Positions 20,349 through 31,644 of a DNA stretch of 64,000 nucleotides are shown in pieces. Position 1 is the first letter of the stretch, and the number at the start of each line of letters is the position of its first letter. The stretch is taken from NCBI GenBank assembly GCA_030268105.1, contig BSDZ01000079.1, positions 124,001-188,000 of the forward strand. Reading direction: 5' to 3'. The translations under genes and the position numbers were made by a program. The notes beneath the pieces were generated by a model. That model saw only the letters and a list, made by a program, of their open reading frames with translations. It was not told the DNA's origin and made no database searches. The DNA is from Volvox africanus (lineage: Eukaryota > Chlorophyta > Chlorophyceae > Chlamydomonadales > Volvocaceae).

Positions 20349-23300
20349 TCATTGGGCTTGCGTGGCACGTTTGCGGGCTTCTTCGAGCAGGGGTTTCATG
20401 TCCTGTGAGAAGTTGCGTGCCGGTTCCCATGAGTTGTGCTCGTCGGTATACCCTGTCCACTTAACCAAGTACTCGTGTACTGTTCGCTTACGTCGGTGTC
20501 GGCCCACACGACGCGCGCGATAATCTAACACCCGCTCCACATCATAAAACTTCTGTTTACCAGCGATCCAGGTCTCGGGAACTGGTTCGATCGCTGTGGG
20601 GGCGTTAGCAGACTCAGGGACGGGTTCCGTACCACGATACGGACGAACAAGCGATACGTGAAACGTGGGGTGAATGGTCATATCAGTGGGCAATGCAAGC
20701 TCCACAGCCACATTCCCAACCATGCGCATGACAGGATACGGACCAATCCAACGGGGTAAGAGTTTTCGGGATCCGTCGGCCAAGGAACGCAAGTTCTTGG
20801 TGCTTAGCAACACGAGTTGCCCCTCCGAAAACGTCACATCCTGCTTGGATTTGTTGTAGTATTCCGTCGTTCGTTGCTGCGCCGCGTCCAAACACGACTT
20901 CGCGTCTGTGATTCGGGACATAAAAGACTTGGCAAAAAGTTTAGCAGCAGGCACGTTCACTTCCAACTCACGCCACACGGGTAGCGCGGGATGAAACCCG
21001 TAGTTAAGAAAGAACGGACTTTTGCCTGTAGAGCGGTTAACAGCGTTGTTAAGCGCGAATTCTGCCGCAGTCAAATATGTATCCCAAACAAGTGGTGTGC
21101 GACCAGCATAATTGCGCAACATATCACCCAACGTGCGGTTTGTGCGTTCGGTTTGACCATCAGTCTGCGGGTGATACGCCGTGCTCAGGTTGACGCGCAT
21201 GCCAACTAGTTTGCAGAGCGCTTCCCAAAACTTAGACGTGAACTGTCCACCGCGGTCCGAGATCACATTTTTGGGAATCCCGTGTAACCGAACTACATTA
21301 TCGAAAAACAAACGTGCGGTTTGCTCAGCCGTGCAGGATGATGTGCATGGTGCTAGGTGAACCATCTTAGTCAGACGGTCGACCATTACGAACACCGCAT
21401 CGTATCCCCCCTCAGTTTTGGGCAGCGCGACTACGAAGTCCATGGAAACACTTTCCCAAGGCGCATCCGGGACAGGCAACGGTTGCAACAACCCATGGCC
21501 CTTACCGGACAAAGCCTTATTGCGCTGGCACAGACTGCATGTCTGGACGAAGTTCGCCGCATCCTTAGCCAAACGAGGCCACCAAAAGGAACGTTGCACC
21601 AAGTTGATCAATCGCTTGCTACCAGGGTGTCCTGCTAACGGGTCCTCGTGGAACCGCGTAAGGATGTCGTAGCGTAGCGCGTCGTCGTTCGGAACGACGA
21701 TTTGCGTAGCTGCACCCTCCGTCCGTAGCCAAAGGCCATTCTGCTTGTGAAGGTTTTCTACATTAGCCGGGTCCGCGAACCAGGCGTCTGCGTTGTAGGC
21801 AACCTTCAACCGCTCCGCGAGGTCCGTCGCGATCGGTACCTCCTCGCTACGCGGCCGCACGACGGGCGCTGCCAAAATTGCAGCGTGTAGCGACGGATGT
21901 CGACTGAGAGCATCGGCAATATTCAATTTACCAGAAATATACTCCCAGGTGCAGTTGAACCTAGCTAGATATTCCATCCACCTAGCTTGACGGCGGTTCA
22001 ACGTCGGAACGCTTTGCAAAAACGTTAGGGGCTTATGGTCAGTCTTTAAAGTAAACGGGCGTCCCTCGAGGTAACAGCGCCATTCCTTTAAAGCATGCAG
22101 CACAGCCAGAAGCTCCTGTTCCCCGGTGGTGTAGCGAATCTCCGCACCAGAAAACTTCTTACTCGTGAAGGCGATCGGTCGCCCTTCCTGTAACAATACA
22201 GCGCCGCTTCCAAATATTGAGGCATCAGACACTACCTCAACACGAAATGGCAACGAGTAATCGGGGAATGCAAGGGTGACATCTTCGGCAACGATCTGTT
22301 TGAGCTCTTCGAATGCCCGCTGGCATTGCGACGTCCACGACTCGAGCGAAACGAAAACGCCTTTGCGAGTTAAGTTAGTAAGCGGGGCCGCAATGATGGA
22401 ATATTTTTCAATGAACTTCCAGAAAATAATTGGTCAAGCCAAGGAACTTACGCAGCTCCGTGAGGTTCTGAGGCGCGGGCCAATCGCGAACCACGGCGAC
22501 CTTCCGCGGGTCCATCTTCACACCGGTGGCCGACACAATGTGGCCCAAATATTCCACCTGAGGCTGCGCCCAAAAGCATTTGGCGCGTTTAGCAAACAAT
22601 TGCTCCCGCCTCATAACGTCGAGCACGAGCCGAAGATGCTCCAAGTGCTCCTCGCGCGTTTTAGAATATACCAAGATGTCATCCAGGTAGCAAACAACGA
22701 ACCTGTCGATAAACGGCCTAAACATTCGGTCCATAACCGCCTGAAACGTCGCAGGGGCATTAGTCAAACCAAACGATAGGACCGTATACTCAAAGTGACC
22801 GAAGGGCGTCCGAAAAGCGGTTTTCGGGATATCAGAGGCAGCGATGCGAATCTGATTGTAGCCCTGTTGTAAGTCAATTGAGGAAAAATAAGCCGAGCCC
22901 TTCAGCTTATCCAACAGGTCGTCAACGCGTGGCAAAGGATAGCGATTTTTCACCGTGTTCGCATTTAACCCCCGGTAATCGATGCACATGCGCAAGGTCC
23001 CATCCTTCTTACCGACAAACAAAATCGGTGCAGAATACGGGGATGTGCTGGGGCGTATCATACCCTTCGCGAGTAAATCCGTCACCTGGCGCTTTACCTC
23101 GTCCAGCTCCAATGGACTCAACCTGTACATTGGCCGGGCCGTAGGCTGCGCTCCAGGCATGAGAGGGATTGTGTGATCAACAGGACGCATAGGTGGTAGC
23201 CCAGGGATATCTTTAAAGACGTCCTCATACTGCGACAGTAGGGCCTCAACCTCAGGATCCGCAGAAATCTGCGCGGTGGTGACACAACAGCTCACCCGCG

Positions 23301-24411
23301 GCCTTAAAAGCAGTCCGTGGGCACCCTTCCGTAACAAACGGACGGCCTCCTTACGCCCGACTAGCTCTGGTTCGATTCGCGCGGCCATTGCGGTCACAGC
23401 GAAATTAACCATAGGCACCGCCTCAGTTTCGCCCTCCTTTGGTGTGACATGTTCGAACGACAGGAAAGGTACCTTAATCGACAGAGTACCCTTGCACATA
23501 TGCAGGGTTGCGGTCTCCATGTCGATGCGCGCGCGGTACTGTAGTAATGTCGACGACCCCATTATGTACGGTGCAGTCTCTGCTAAGCCCTGCAGCACGT
23601 ACGGCCGGGTCACAACACGCAAAGGGCCTAACGATAGGCTAAGGGTAATCCTGCCCACGATGGGATGCTTACCCCCGTCAGCAAGGGTAACCTGTGGACA
23701 ATCAGACGACTCTGGGGACAACCCCAGCGCATTCACCTCTGCGACAGAGATGAAGTCGTCGCTGGCACCGGTGTCAACAAGTGCCTTCAGAGTACGGCCA
23801 TTCAAACCGATCTGAACCACAGGGACACGGTTATCTACGAGCGACTGCCCAGCAGACAACGTCAGTGCACTTAAGGCGGGTCCGTAACCAACGGCACCCC
23901 CATCAGGAGCGTCGTACCAAACGTCAACCGAGTAGGATAGGTGTGGCCACGGAGCCAACGTACCCTCCCGATCCACACCATTAAACAAAACGGTGCCCGG
24001 CTCGAACCGGTGGACATGCCGCATACCCCTTAACGATGCCTCTGCCTTGCGCCGACAGAAAGCGGGGAGTAAAACACATGCGGCAGTGTCTGGATATTGA
24101 CGCCTACACCTCCTGTACATGGCCAACTGTTCCGACATCTCACGCAGAGACGAGGGGATGAACAAAACCACGTGGTTGGACAGATCGATAGACGACAGGG
24201 GACGGCGAGGTGTAAACACATTACACAACGGATCGAAGCAGAGAAGTCCCGTGCGTCCGTCAAGCGTGATGCGTCGCGCAATGACTCGCTCGATGTGTCC
24301 AAGTACACAAGGCAACAATGCCTTAACGGCTGGCCGTAAGGATGACCACCGACCACGCGTTAGTTCAGAAATCCCGGGTGGTGCCCCCTCCACAGGAACC
24401 CGGGCAAGCCC
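20349..24411 (-). pseudogene. pol: Pol, Gypsy-B copy 3, frameshifted
   Basis: Same Pol as copies 1 and 2, but one extra base at about 22421-22426 (CCAGAAAATAA where copy 2 has CCGGAAATAA) shifts the frame after the RT connection region, roughly residue 657. The upstream part (from 24411 down to ~22425) keeps protease and RT. RNase H, integrase and chromodomain (20349 to ~22420) are open but out of frame. Fusion to gag through the UAG at 24412-24414 would therefore yield only a protease-RT product. Copies 1 and 2 show that the extra base is a private lesion. Confidence 0.92.
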
Positions 24412-24414
24412 CTA
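24373..24414 (-). promoter_or_regulatory. Gag-Pol readthrough signal, copy 3
   Basis: UAG-GGG at 24412-24414 with hairpin arms at 24398-24404 and 24373-24379, unchanged from copies 1 and 2. Confidence 0.6.
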
Positions 24415-25380
24415 TTTCGGCTGAGGTACAAACGGCGGCATTAGAGGGCAATCCTTCGTAGAATGGCTCTCCGCACACCGTAGACAAACGTTGGCCAATT
24501 TTCGACGCTCGAATTCGGAACGATTGCAATTCCATTTTGGCATAAATGTGTCGTCCGTACGAGTACGCTTTGCGTTGGGGTCGGAACGCTGTGCGGCTGC
24601 CGACGACGGCGCACCACCACGCTTCCTGTTCCTAGCTGGGTCCGAGCTCGGACCTGCTCCTCCTGTACCACGGACACCCGAGCTAGCGCCCCCGCGCGCC
24701 TTGCGCTGCCCGTTGCCGCGTCGCGTCGCGGCAGTAGGCGTGGGGCGGGTCGCGCCGAGGTCCTGGTCGAGAGCTACAGCTTCCCCAAGCGGATCCTGCA
24801 CTTGCACGGCATTTGCACGAGGGGCAGACTTGACTTCTTCCTCGCCGGCAAGAAGTCGTATCTCCGCGCCTTTAGCAAAAGCGACCAACGCGTCATACGA
24901 CTTGATCTGCGCTCCAACCAAGTCAGTGGCGCACCATTTAGCCAAAAGTTTCGTTAGGCCTCGCCTAAACCAAAAGACACGCTCAGATTCGGTGAGGTCA
25001 GCAATGGGAGTCACAAGTGCTTCGAAGCGTGACTGGTACGCAGGTACATTTTCATCCCGACGCATGTGGTAGCTACCCGCTGCCAAAACGTTACGAGCTT
25101 CCACATCGCGTGCTTGAACCTCAGTAGCGAATCGTGCGAGCAAAGCGGCGACTAACTCGTCAAAAGTATAGCTGCCCCGGGCGTTGGTCCAATTGCGATA
25201 CCAGTCCTTCGCTGCGCCCTCGAGGGTGTTACCAACGAAGAGACACCTGATACCGTCATTGTCGCCACCATGAACAGCTTGGAGGTACTTTTTAGCGTCA
25301 CGCACGTACGCACGAGTTGCATCCGCTATGCTATGCCCTGGTGTCTTGTCGGTCAGCGAAATATTGAGCCTAGGAACGGG
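24412..25380 (-). pseudogene. gag: Gag, Gypsy-B copy 3, N-terminally deleted
   Basis: Gag from the capsid domain onward is intact, but the first ~85 codons, the gag ATG and leader ORF 2 are missing. Sequence jumps at 25380/25381 from the IPVPRLNISL-coding region straight to the leader. Compared with copy 2, bases equivalent to 18731-19250 (520 bp) are absent. The breakpoints are not GT...AG in element orientation, so this is a simple deletion and not a captured splice. A fused open frame from 25422 in the leader is incidental. Confidence 0.9.
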
Positions 25381-25431
25381 CGTACACTTACACAACAAGT
25401 GCAGCAATCTAAGTAAAAGCAATTAAAAAAA

Positions 25432-25527
25432 TTACAAACCGGAAGCGGCGGCGTCCAAAACGGCGCGGCCCAAGTCTTCGGCAAAAGTATCTAGCGGTCC
25501 TCGTGGTTCGTCGCTGGAACTCGCCAT
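25432..25527 (-). CDS. Short leader ORF 1, Gypsy-B copy 3 (31 aa)
   Basis: Intact copy of the 31-codon leader ORF. Here it is separated from the truncated gag by about 50 nt because leader ORF 2 is deleted. Confidence 0.4.
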   Translation of the reverse strand: MASSSDEPRGPLDTFAEDLGRAVLDAAASGL

Positions 25528-25579
25528 AGAAAGAACCTACTTCCGATTAGACAAAGAGAGACAGTTAGGCAACGAACCG

Positions 25580-25591
25580 GTCTCGATACCA
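25580..25591 (-). other. Primer binding site, Gypsy-B copy 3
   Basis: TGGTATCGAGAC on the minus strand, 3 nt from the LTR at 25595. Confidence 0.8.
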
Positions 25592-25594
25592 AAT

Positions 25595-26419
25595 TGTTGT
25601 ACCTCTCGTTCGCGTTTGCTCATGAGTATCTGCACGTCTGGAGACTATCGACACCGATGCGCGAGCACTTGCAAGTACAGCAAGGCAAGCGAGAGCAAAC
25701 AGAGACAGCGGAAGACTTCAAGACGAAGAGAGATATAACTTACGGTCTTACAGATCGGAATGATGCAATGGACGAAATCGCCGTCAGCGCCGGAAGCAAG
25801 CAATCATCACGCGGCGGTGATTAGCGAAGTTCAGGCTTTAGCTCGGGCTAAGTAGGATCTCGTATAGCAATAGTAATGTAGAACACACAAGTGTTCTCCG
25901 GTATCGAATGTCTTATCTTGCTTAGCCGTCCTCGCATCTGTTATACTCACAGCATCGCAATGCCGTACGATTCACATCAGGAGGCCGATCCTAGATGTGA
26001 CAACCCTACTGCGTCTAGGCGATGTCTACGCATAACAATGTATAAGCCTTTCCGGCATTCGCATGATGCAAGGGTCCGGATAACGATATCCGGTTGCAGG
26101 GCATGCATCGCGACAAGTGCGGCACTCTCAACGTGTGCTTTAATGAAGTAATATTATATCAGATAATATTACTTATCGTTTTGTAGCACGAGCATAATGC
26201 GCACTTCAATGCTTCGGGCTTTCATGCATGCTAGGCGGATTTGCCATGATGCGATGTCGCGATGGATAATGACAACATGCCAAATGCATATATAAATGTA
26301 CACGAATACATTTATATCATGCAGATTCATTCATATGCAATGCGTTCATCACAAAAGCACTTCGCCTCGTAGGATCGCGTCGACCTACGCGTCGGCGGGA
26401 AATGAACCGTAGCACAACA
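25595..26419 (-). repeat. Gypsy-B LTR, 825 bp, outer 5' LTR of the array
   Basis: 5' LTR of copy 3 and the right edge of the tandem array. Beyond it, sequence changes to the complex satellite-related repeat with no polypurine tract, confirming a true end. The partner 3' LTR of the array (left of 7027) is missing, so the target duplication cannot be read. Confidence 0.93.
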
Positions 26420-26459
26420 ATCGAATCGTCTGACTACAGACTAGGGTGAGGGCTGACCC

Positions 26460-27660
26460 TTAGACTGTAGGATGTGAGGACGCACCCTATCTGAGGGGGA
26501 ATACTTGTAGTATCCTGAGGTATCTACGGGCAGTGTCAAAGGATCCTGGACCTTAGATGGTCATCCTTCCGATCGGGACTTTGTTGGCCGACACAACAGA
26601 GATACAACACACCGATACTTACCTTTTCACCGACGACTCCACGAACGCCACCGTTCCCGGTCTCACTTCCTCCCTCCCGTGTGCCCTCCCTTCCTCCCTC
26701 GCTTTCCCGTTGTCGGCGATGATGGTGGTGCTTTGTCGGCGGTGGTGGTGGTGGCGGTGGGGTTCGTGGAGCCGTCGGTGGAAAGGTAAGTATCGGTTCC
26801 CTACCCCACTTCGCTCCCGGTCTCACTCCCTCCCTCCCGTGTGCCCTCCCTTCCTCCCTCCCTTCCCCGTTGTCGGCGATGATGGTGGTGCTTTGTCGGC
26901 GGCGGTGGTGGTGGCGGTGGGGTTCGTGGAGCCGTCGGTGGAACCGCCTCCATCGACGCAGAACCGCCACGTCCGCCATCACAGCCATCGTCGCCACAAC
27001 CGCTGTAAGTATTCTGGGGTATCTACGGGTTGTGTTCATTATTGGACGTTATACTGACATTTTCGCTTTGGCCTTCGTAGGCGGAAACAACAGAGGTTCA
27101 CCATTAGAATCGAAACGGGTAAGACCTTGTACAAAATCGAGCTAGTTGGTTACACATGTATGTAGATACTTGTCCGACTGAGGGAACACTTGCAGGGATG
27201 TATCGCTCCAGAGTGGTGAATCACCCTTCCCCTTGGTTGTGAGTATATACTGCTACTGACATCTTCCGATTGACTGCTTTTGAAGGCGGACAGAACATAG
27301 CTTCACCAGTCAAATTACCCGCCGACCTCCCTTCCTCCCTCCCTTCCTCGTTGTCGGCGATGATGGGGGTGCTTTGTCGGCAGCGGCGGTGGAGGTGGTG
27401 GCGGACGGAGGGAGGGAGGGAGAGAGGTTACCATTCCCACCATCGCCACCGCCGCCACCACGGACACATACGCTACTACCGCTACCGCCGCATCTACCGC
27501 CACCAAGGAGACCGACGCCAAGATAGCCGACACCGCCTCCATCGACGCAGAACCGCCACATCCGCCACCACAGCCATCGTCGCCACCACCGCTGTAAGTA
27601 TTCTGGGGTATCTACGGGTTGTGTTCATTATTAGACGTTATACTGACATTTACTGATAGT
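26460..27660 (+). repeat. Satellite-associated complex repeat (plus orientation)
   Basis: A degenerate, multi-part repeat. A module containing TGTAAGTATTCTGGGG and GTATCTACGGG recurs at about 27003-27050 and 27593-27650, with a related form at ~26505-26535. It is preceded by a stretch coding Thr/Ala/Pro-rich peptides and ACCGCCACRTCCGCC. A second module has AACAACAGAGGTTCACC followed by TCGAAACGGGTAAGACC (27080-27125). Satellite pieces in both orientations are interspersed. The same modules occur inverted at 51846-52412. No intact gene is apparent. Confidence 0.7.
26610..26950. repeat. Satellite fragments in fold-back arrangement
   Basis: About 45 bp of satellite in plus orientation (CACCGATACTTACC ... 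GAACGCCACCG, 26610-26652) is followed directly by nearly one monomer in inverted orientation (CTCACTTCCTCCCTCC ... GGAAAGGTAAGTATCGG, to ~26797) and then most of another inverted monomer to ~26943. The array orientation flips at this point. Confidence 0.8.
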
Positions 27661-27714
27661 CATGCACTAATAACGCTTATCGTCATGTTAGGTCACATCA
27701 ACCAATGCACTGAT

Positions 27715-27780
27715 TGTTGTATCTCTCCTTCTTCACTCATGCACTTTATCTGCGCGTCTGAACGTTAGACACTAGTGTAG
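27715..27780 (-). repeat. Diverged Gypsy-B-like LTR end (fragment)
   Basis: TGTTGTATCTCTCC ... CATGCACTTTATCTGCGCGTCTG resembles the end of the Gypsy-B LTR (TGTTGTACCTCTCG ... CATGAGTATCTGCACGTCTGG). Similarity fades after about 65 bp. Probably an old solo-LTR remnant. Confidence 0.4.
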
Positions 27781-29560
27781 TCGGAATCAATGGATAGGCG
27801 GATGATGGGAGGTTGGGTGACAGTGGTGCTCTGATGCTCAGGTCGCAGTGCCCAGCTTAAACTTGATCTACATCTGTTCTATGAGGAGGCCCTGAAAAGG
27901 TTGAGGAGAGCAGCAATAGGAAAGGGAGTTTTCGTAAGCAAGGGGGCCCAGAGAATTAAGAGTTACCTTCAAGAAACCAAATGTACCTGCTTCCTGAGAA
28001 TTTAAATACCAGTGCCACTCACTAAAAATTTACCTACGTCCTCCAGTAGGCAGGACCATTGGCACGGGGTTCATGCATTGAATAAGGATGTGAGGAAAGC
28101 TCCCGTCATGTGCCAAGACAAGGCTAACAACATATGCTGCCGCACCAGGATTTTGCTACCCCGTCATTTGATCACAGTAAGCATAAGAGCCATGAGGCTC
28201 CACCCTGTTTTGGGGGGAGGCAGTGGGTCCCCGAGGTCACCCATCACTTGGTGGCATGGCATGTTGTGGCAGGTGCACAACGAAGTGTTTGCTGTGGGTC
28301 TCAGTTCCCCAGGATCCTAAGGGACTTGGATGGATGGCAGGGAGGGATTAAGGGGTCAGGGATAATACAGAGATGCCTGCAGCAGCTGAGTGGAATGGAG
28401 ATGGGAAAGGTATAAAATGCAAATCTTGAGCCAAGGCGAGCAAACGATGCAAATGGTCAAAACCCTCGCAAAACTCACACATACGTTCACTGCCATTCTC
28501 GCTCATGCCATGGTGTCCCTATAGGCCTTTATATTGAAGGCAACCACTGAACTGCACACCGCTTTAACCGCATCCGTTTGTGTAATTTCTGGGTGATACT
28601 TTCGTCATCATGGCGCCTTCATTGTTACGCAGTTGGAACCCTAAATGTGAAGACCCTTAACATTGCTTTGGGTGCTCAAGAACTTCGTACGAATGATGAG
28701 TCCTCAATACGCACCATCAAGGCTAAGTTAACAACTGGGGAAATTCCAGTTCATCCTGCGCTGCACTTACACAAAGAATAAAGAATGACATATGTTTTAC
28801 GTGGACGCATCGCACCACATCGAACACTGAACCGCACTGCAATTCAGGTTCCTCCTTCTTGCTCTCTCCTCTTCCTCCCTCCGCTTCACTGAAAGGAGCA
28901 CCCTGCTGCAGAAGTGATCCACCACAACCCTCAACCTACACGTGCTCAGCTAAGCCAAAAGGATTGCATCCCGTGCAGCATTACTGCCGTATACGTCCGT
29001 CACCATTTGGTACTTGGCGGGCAGTGGTACTGCTGCCGACTTGAGTTCGGACTCCACTATCACGAATACATCTCCAGCGTCGCTGTTACCATGGCGAAAC
29101 GCCTCCCTGGACCCTGCATGTGGCCCAACATCAGCAAAAAAAACCCTTCTTGGAGCACTCCATGCTGAGCCATTTTCCTGCATGCAGGATGCGGGGTGGA
29201 GCTTGTGAGATGAGGGGAGTAGATGGAGGCGGGAGAGAGAGGAGAAGAGCCACGAGAGAGGGGGAAGGAAATATGGTGGAACGTGTGGCGCTTGCAACAA
29301 TGCCCTGCTGCAAACCTCTCTCGGCAAAGTTGGAACCTGAGCCCAAATCTTGGTAATAAGCAGCATTCTCATCCAGTTCGAATTCAATTTAGCAAAAACA
29401 GCAACACAGAAAGGGATAGAATCACAATCCCAGTCTTTAACTGTGTGCTTTCCTCATTATTACGCGGTTTTCACTCTTACCGCACAATCTGGCACGACCG
29501 CGCCGCGAAATGACGACCATTCATTTTCCAGGTCCTGATATGGCAGACATCGGCCGAAAG
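27781..29560. other. Unassigned sequence
   Basis: No transposon homology, RNA gene or convincing coding region recognised. A minus-strand open frame at 28950-29387 (145 aa) and a plus-strand one at 28578-28781 (67 aa) have no recognisable motif and could be chance. Likely unique or old intergenic DNA between two Gypsy-B insertions. Confidence 0.5.
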
Positions 29561-29913
29561 TGTTGTGCTACGGTTCATTTCCCGCCAATGCGTAGGTCGA
29601 TGCGATCCTACAAGGCGAAGTGTTATCTTGACGAACGCATGAATGATTATTGCATATGAATGAACCTGCATGATATAGATGTATTCGCATACATTTATAT
29701 ATGCATTTGGCATGTTATCATTATCCATCGCGACATCGCATCATGGCAAATCCGCCTAGCATGCATGAAATACCGAATCATTGAAGTGCGCATTATGCTC
29801 GTGCTATGAAACTATAAGTAATATTATTTGATATAATATTACTTCATTACAGCACACGTTTAGAGCGCCGCACTCATCGTGATGCATGCCTTGCAACCGA
29901 ATATCATTATTCG
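29561..29913 (+). repeat. Partial Gypsy-B LTR (first 353 bp)
   Basis: Starts TGTTGTGCTACGG like the full LTR and stops inside the palindromic motif equivalent to CCGGATATCGTTATCCGG, where the next full LTR begins. It is more diverged than the adjoining full LTR, so probably an older insertion that was hit or replaced. Confidence 0.85.
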
Positions 29914-30737
29914 TGTTGTGCTACGGTTCATTTCCCGCTGACGCGTAGGTCGACGCGATCCTACGAGGCGAAGTGCTTTTGTGATGAACGCATTACATAT
30001 GAATGAATCTGCATGATATAAATGTATTCGCATATATTTATATATGCATCTGGCATGTTGTCAATATCCATCGCGACATCGCATCATGGCAAATCCGCCT
30101 AGCATGCATGAATGACCGAATCATTGAAGTGCGCATTATGCTCGTGCTATGAAACGATAAGTAATATTATCTGATATAATATTACTTCATTAAAGCACAC
30201 GTTGAGAGCGCCGCACTTGTCGCGATGCATGCCCTGCAACCGGATATCGTTATCCGGACCCTTGCATCATGCGAATGCCGGAAAGGCTTATACGTTGTTA
30301 CGAGTAGACATCGCCCATACGCAGTAGGGTTGTCACATCTAGGATCGGCCTCCTAATGTGAATCGTACGGCACTGCGATGCTGCGAGTATAACAGATGCG
30401 AGGACGGCTAAGCTAGACAAGACATTCGATACCGGAGAACACTTGTGTGTTCTACATTACTATTGCTATACGATATTCTACTTAGCCCGAGCTAAGCCTG
30501 AACTTCGCTAATCACCGCCGCGTGATGATTGCTTGCTTCCGGCGCTGACGGCGATTTCGTCCATTGCATCATTCCGATCTGTAAGACCGTAAGTTATATC
30601 TCTCTTCGTCTTGAAGTCTTCCGCTGTCTCTGTTTGCTCTCGCTTGCCTTGCTGTACTTGCAAGTGCTCGCGCATCGGTGTCGATAGTCTCCAGACGTGC
30701 AGATACTCATGAGCAAACGCGAACGAGAGGTACAACA
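29914..30737 (+). repeat. Gypsy-B LTR, 824 bp, plus orientation
   Basis: TGTTGTGC ... GTACAACA, one base shorter than the array LTRs, followed by ATT and the primer site. Carries the same hairpins. Confidence 0.92.
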
Positions 30738-30740
30738 ATT

Positions 30741-30752
30741 TGGTATCGAGAC
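30741..30752 (+). other. Primer binding site, truncated Gypsy-B
   Basis: TGGTATCGAGAC, 3 nt after the LTR end at 30737. Confidence 0.8.
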
Positions 30753-30804
30753 AGGTTCGTTGCCTAACTGTCTCTCTTTGTCTAATCGGAAGTAGGTTCT
30801 TTCT

Positions 30805-30900
30805 ATGGCAAGTTCCAGCGACGAACCACGAGGACCGCTAGATACTTTGGCCGAAGACCTAGGTCGCGCCGTTTTGGACGCCGCCGCTTCCGGTTTGTAA
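30805..30900 (+). CDS. Short leader ORF 1, truncated Gypsy-B (31 aa)
   Basis: Intact 31-codon ORF as in the array copies, with one Leu for Phe change. The following ORF equivalent to leader ORF 2 runs from 30984 and loses homology at 31214. Confidence 0.4.
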   Translation: MASSSDEPRGPLDTLAEDLGRAVLDAAASGL

Positions 30901-31214
30901 TTGTTTAATTGCTTTTGCTTAGATTGCTGCACTTGTTGTGTAAGTGTACGCTCTGAGTCGCAGGTAATCTCAGTGCACCGGCATTGCTTGCCGCGGCGAC
31001 TGAGACCGGCGTTCGTCCGGACCAGTTGGCGACTCTCATTGCCCAAACCACGGAGATCAGGACTCAGCTGGACAATTACTTGCTGAGTTTGCTGAATCTT
31101 CTCAAGAGTACTGTCGGTAGGCTCACCGAATCGCTTTGTACTCTTGCCTTTGCTATAGAAGTCGGCTTCTATTACGCAAACCTAGGGTATCGTTTCGTGC
31201 TTCATGTCCGCGGT

Positions 31215-31644
31215 TACTCGCACCTAAGTAAGAGCTATTGCACAACTGTTATCAGACGGTATTATGATGACGTGAAATCCCGCATAATCACAACACACCC
31301 CCTCGGGATGCACGTCATGGTCGAATAGGGCACTCCAATATCACACCCCCTCAAAGATAGTAGCGTCAAGTTACTAAGTATCACTGAAATAAACCTCTAC
31401 GATAAGGCAATTGAGACGATGCTGGACTGGTGCTGTTAGATGCCACAACAAGAATATGTAATCCTTCGTTTATGAACGTTATTGTCAAAAGAAATAATGA
31501 CCTCACTATCAAAAACAGCTTAACTACAGCCAGCCACCCGGGCTCACGCCTTATTGGCCTATATGAGCTGGTTTCTACCAACAGATCGATGGCTTCTTTG
31601 TCAGGTATCGTCTAGTCCCATTTCACGGCGGCACCAGACGAACT
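31215..31644. other. Unassigned sequence
   Basis: AT-richer spacer between the truncated Gypsy-B and the Copia C1 LTR. No coding region or repeat recognised. Confidence 0.5.

Larger units (their letters stand above)
7027..26419 (-). mobile_element. Gypsy-B tandem array: three chromodomain Gypsy elements sharing LTRs
   Basis: Three minus-strand copies head to tail at a spacing of 6649 bp (12816 to 19465), then 6130 bp (19465 to 25595). The shorter spacing is explained by a 520 bp deletion and a 1 bp insertion in copy 3. Order on the plus strand: internal 1, LTR, internal 2, LTR, internal 3, LTR. Only one LTR lies between neighbours, so no target duplications exist inside the array. Copies are nearly identical, with only a few substitutions over 825 bp LTRs, so the array is young. 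Copy 1 lacks polypurine tract and 3' LTR at the 7027 junction. Confidence 0.93.
29561..31214 (+). mobile_element. Truncated Gypsy-B copy, plus strand
   Basis: A partial LTR (29561-29913), a full LTR (29914-30737), primer site and leader up to the first bases of gag (GTCCGCGG, 31207-31214), where homology stops. Opposite in orientation to the tandem array. Slightly more diverged than the array copies. No gag or pol remains. Confidence 0.9.

Noticed and set aside
25380..25381. The copy 3 deletion as a spliced intron captured by reverse transcription.
   Set aside because: The missing 520 bp do not begin GT and end AG in element orientation.
26602..26614. ATACAACA followed by CACCG, matching the Gypsy-A LTR end plus the CACCG before its 5' LTR, as if Gypsy-A spanned 4537-26609 with a target duplication.
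   Set aside because: The ~190 bp before it are not LTR sequence; they match the complex repeat (GACACAACAGAGATACA versus GACACAACAGGGATACA at 51951-51967). The 13 base match is probably chance.
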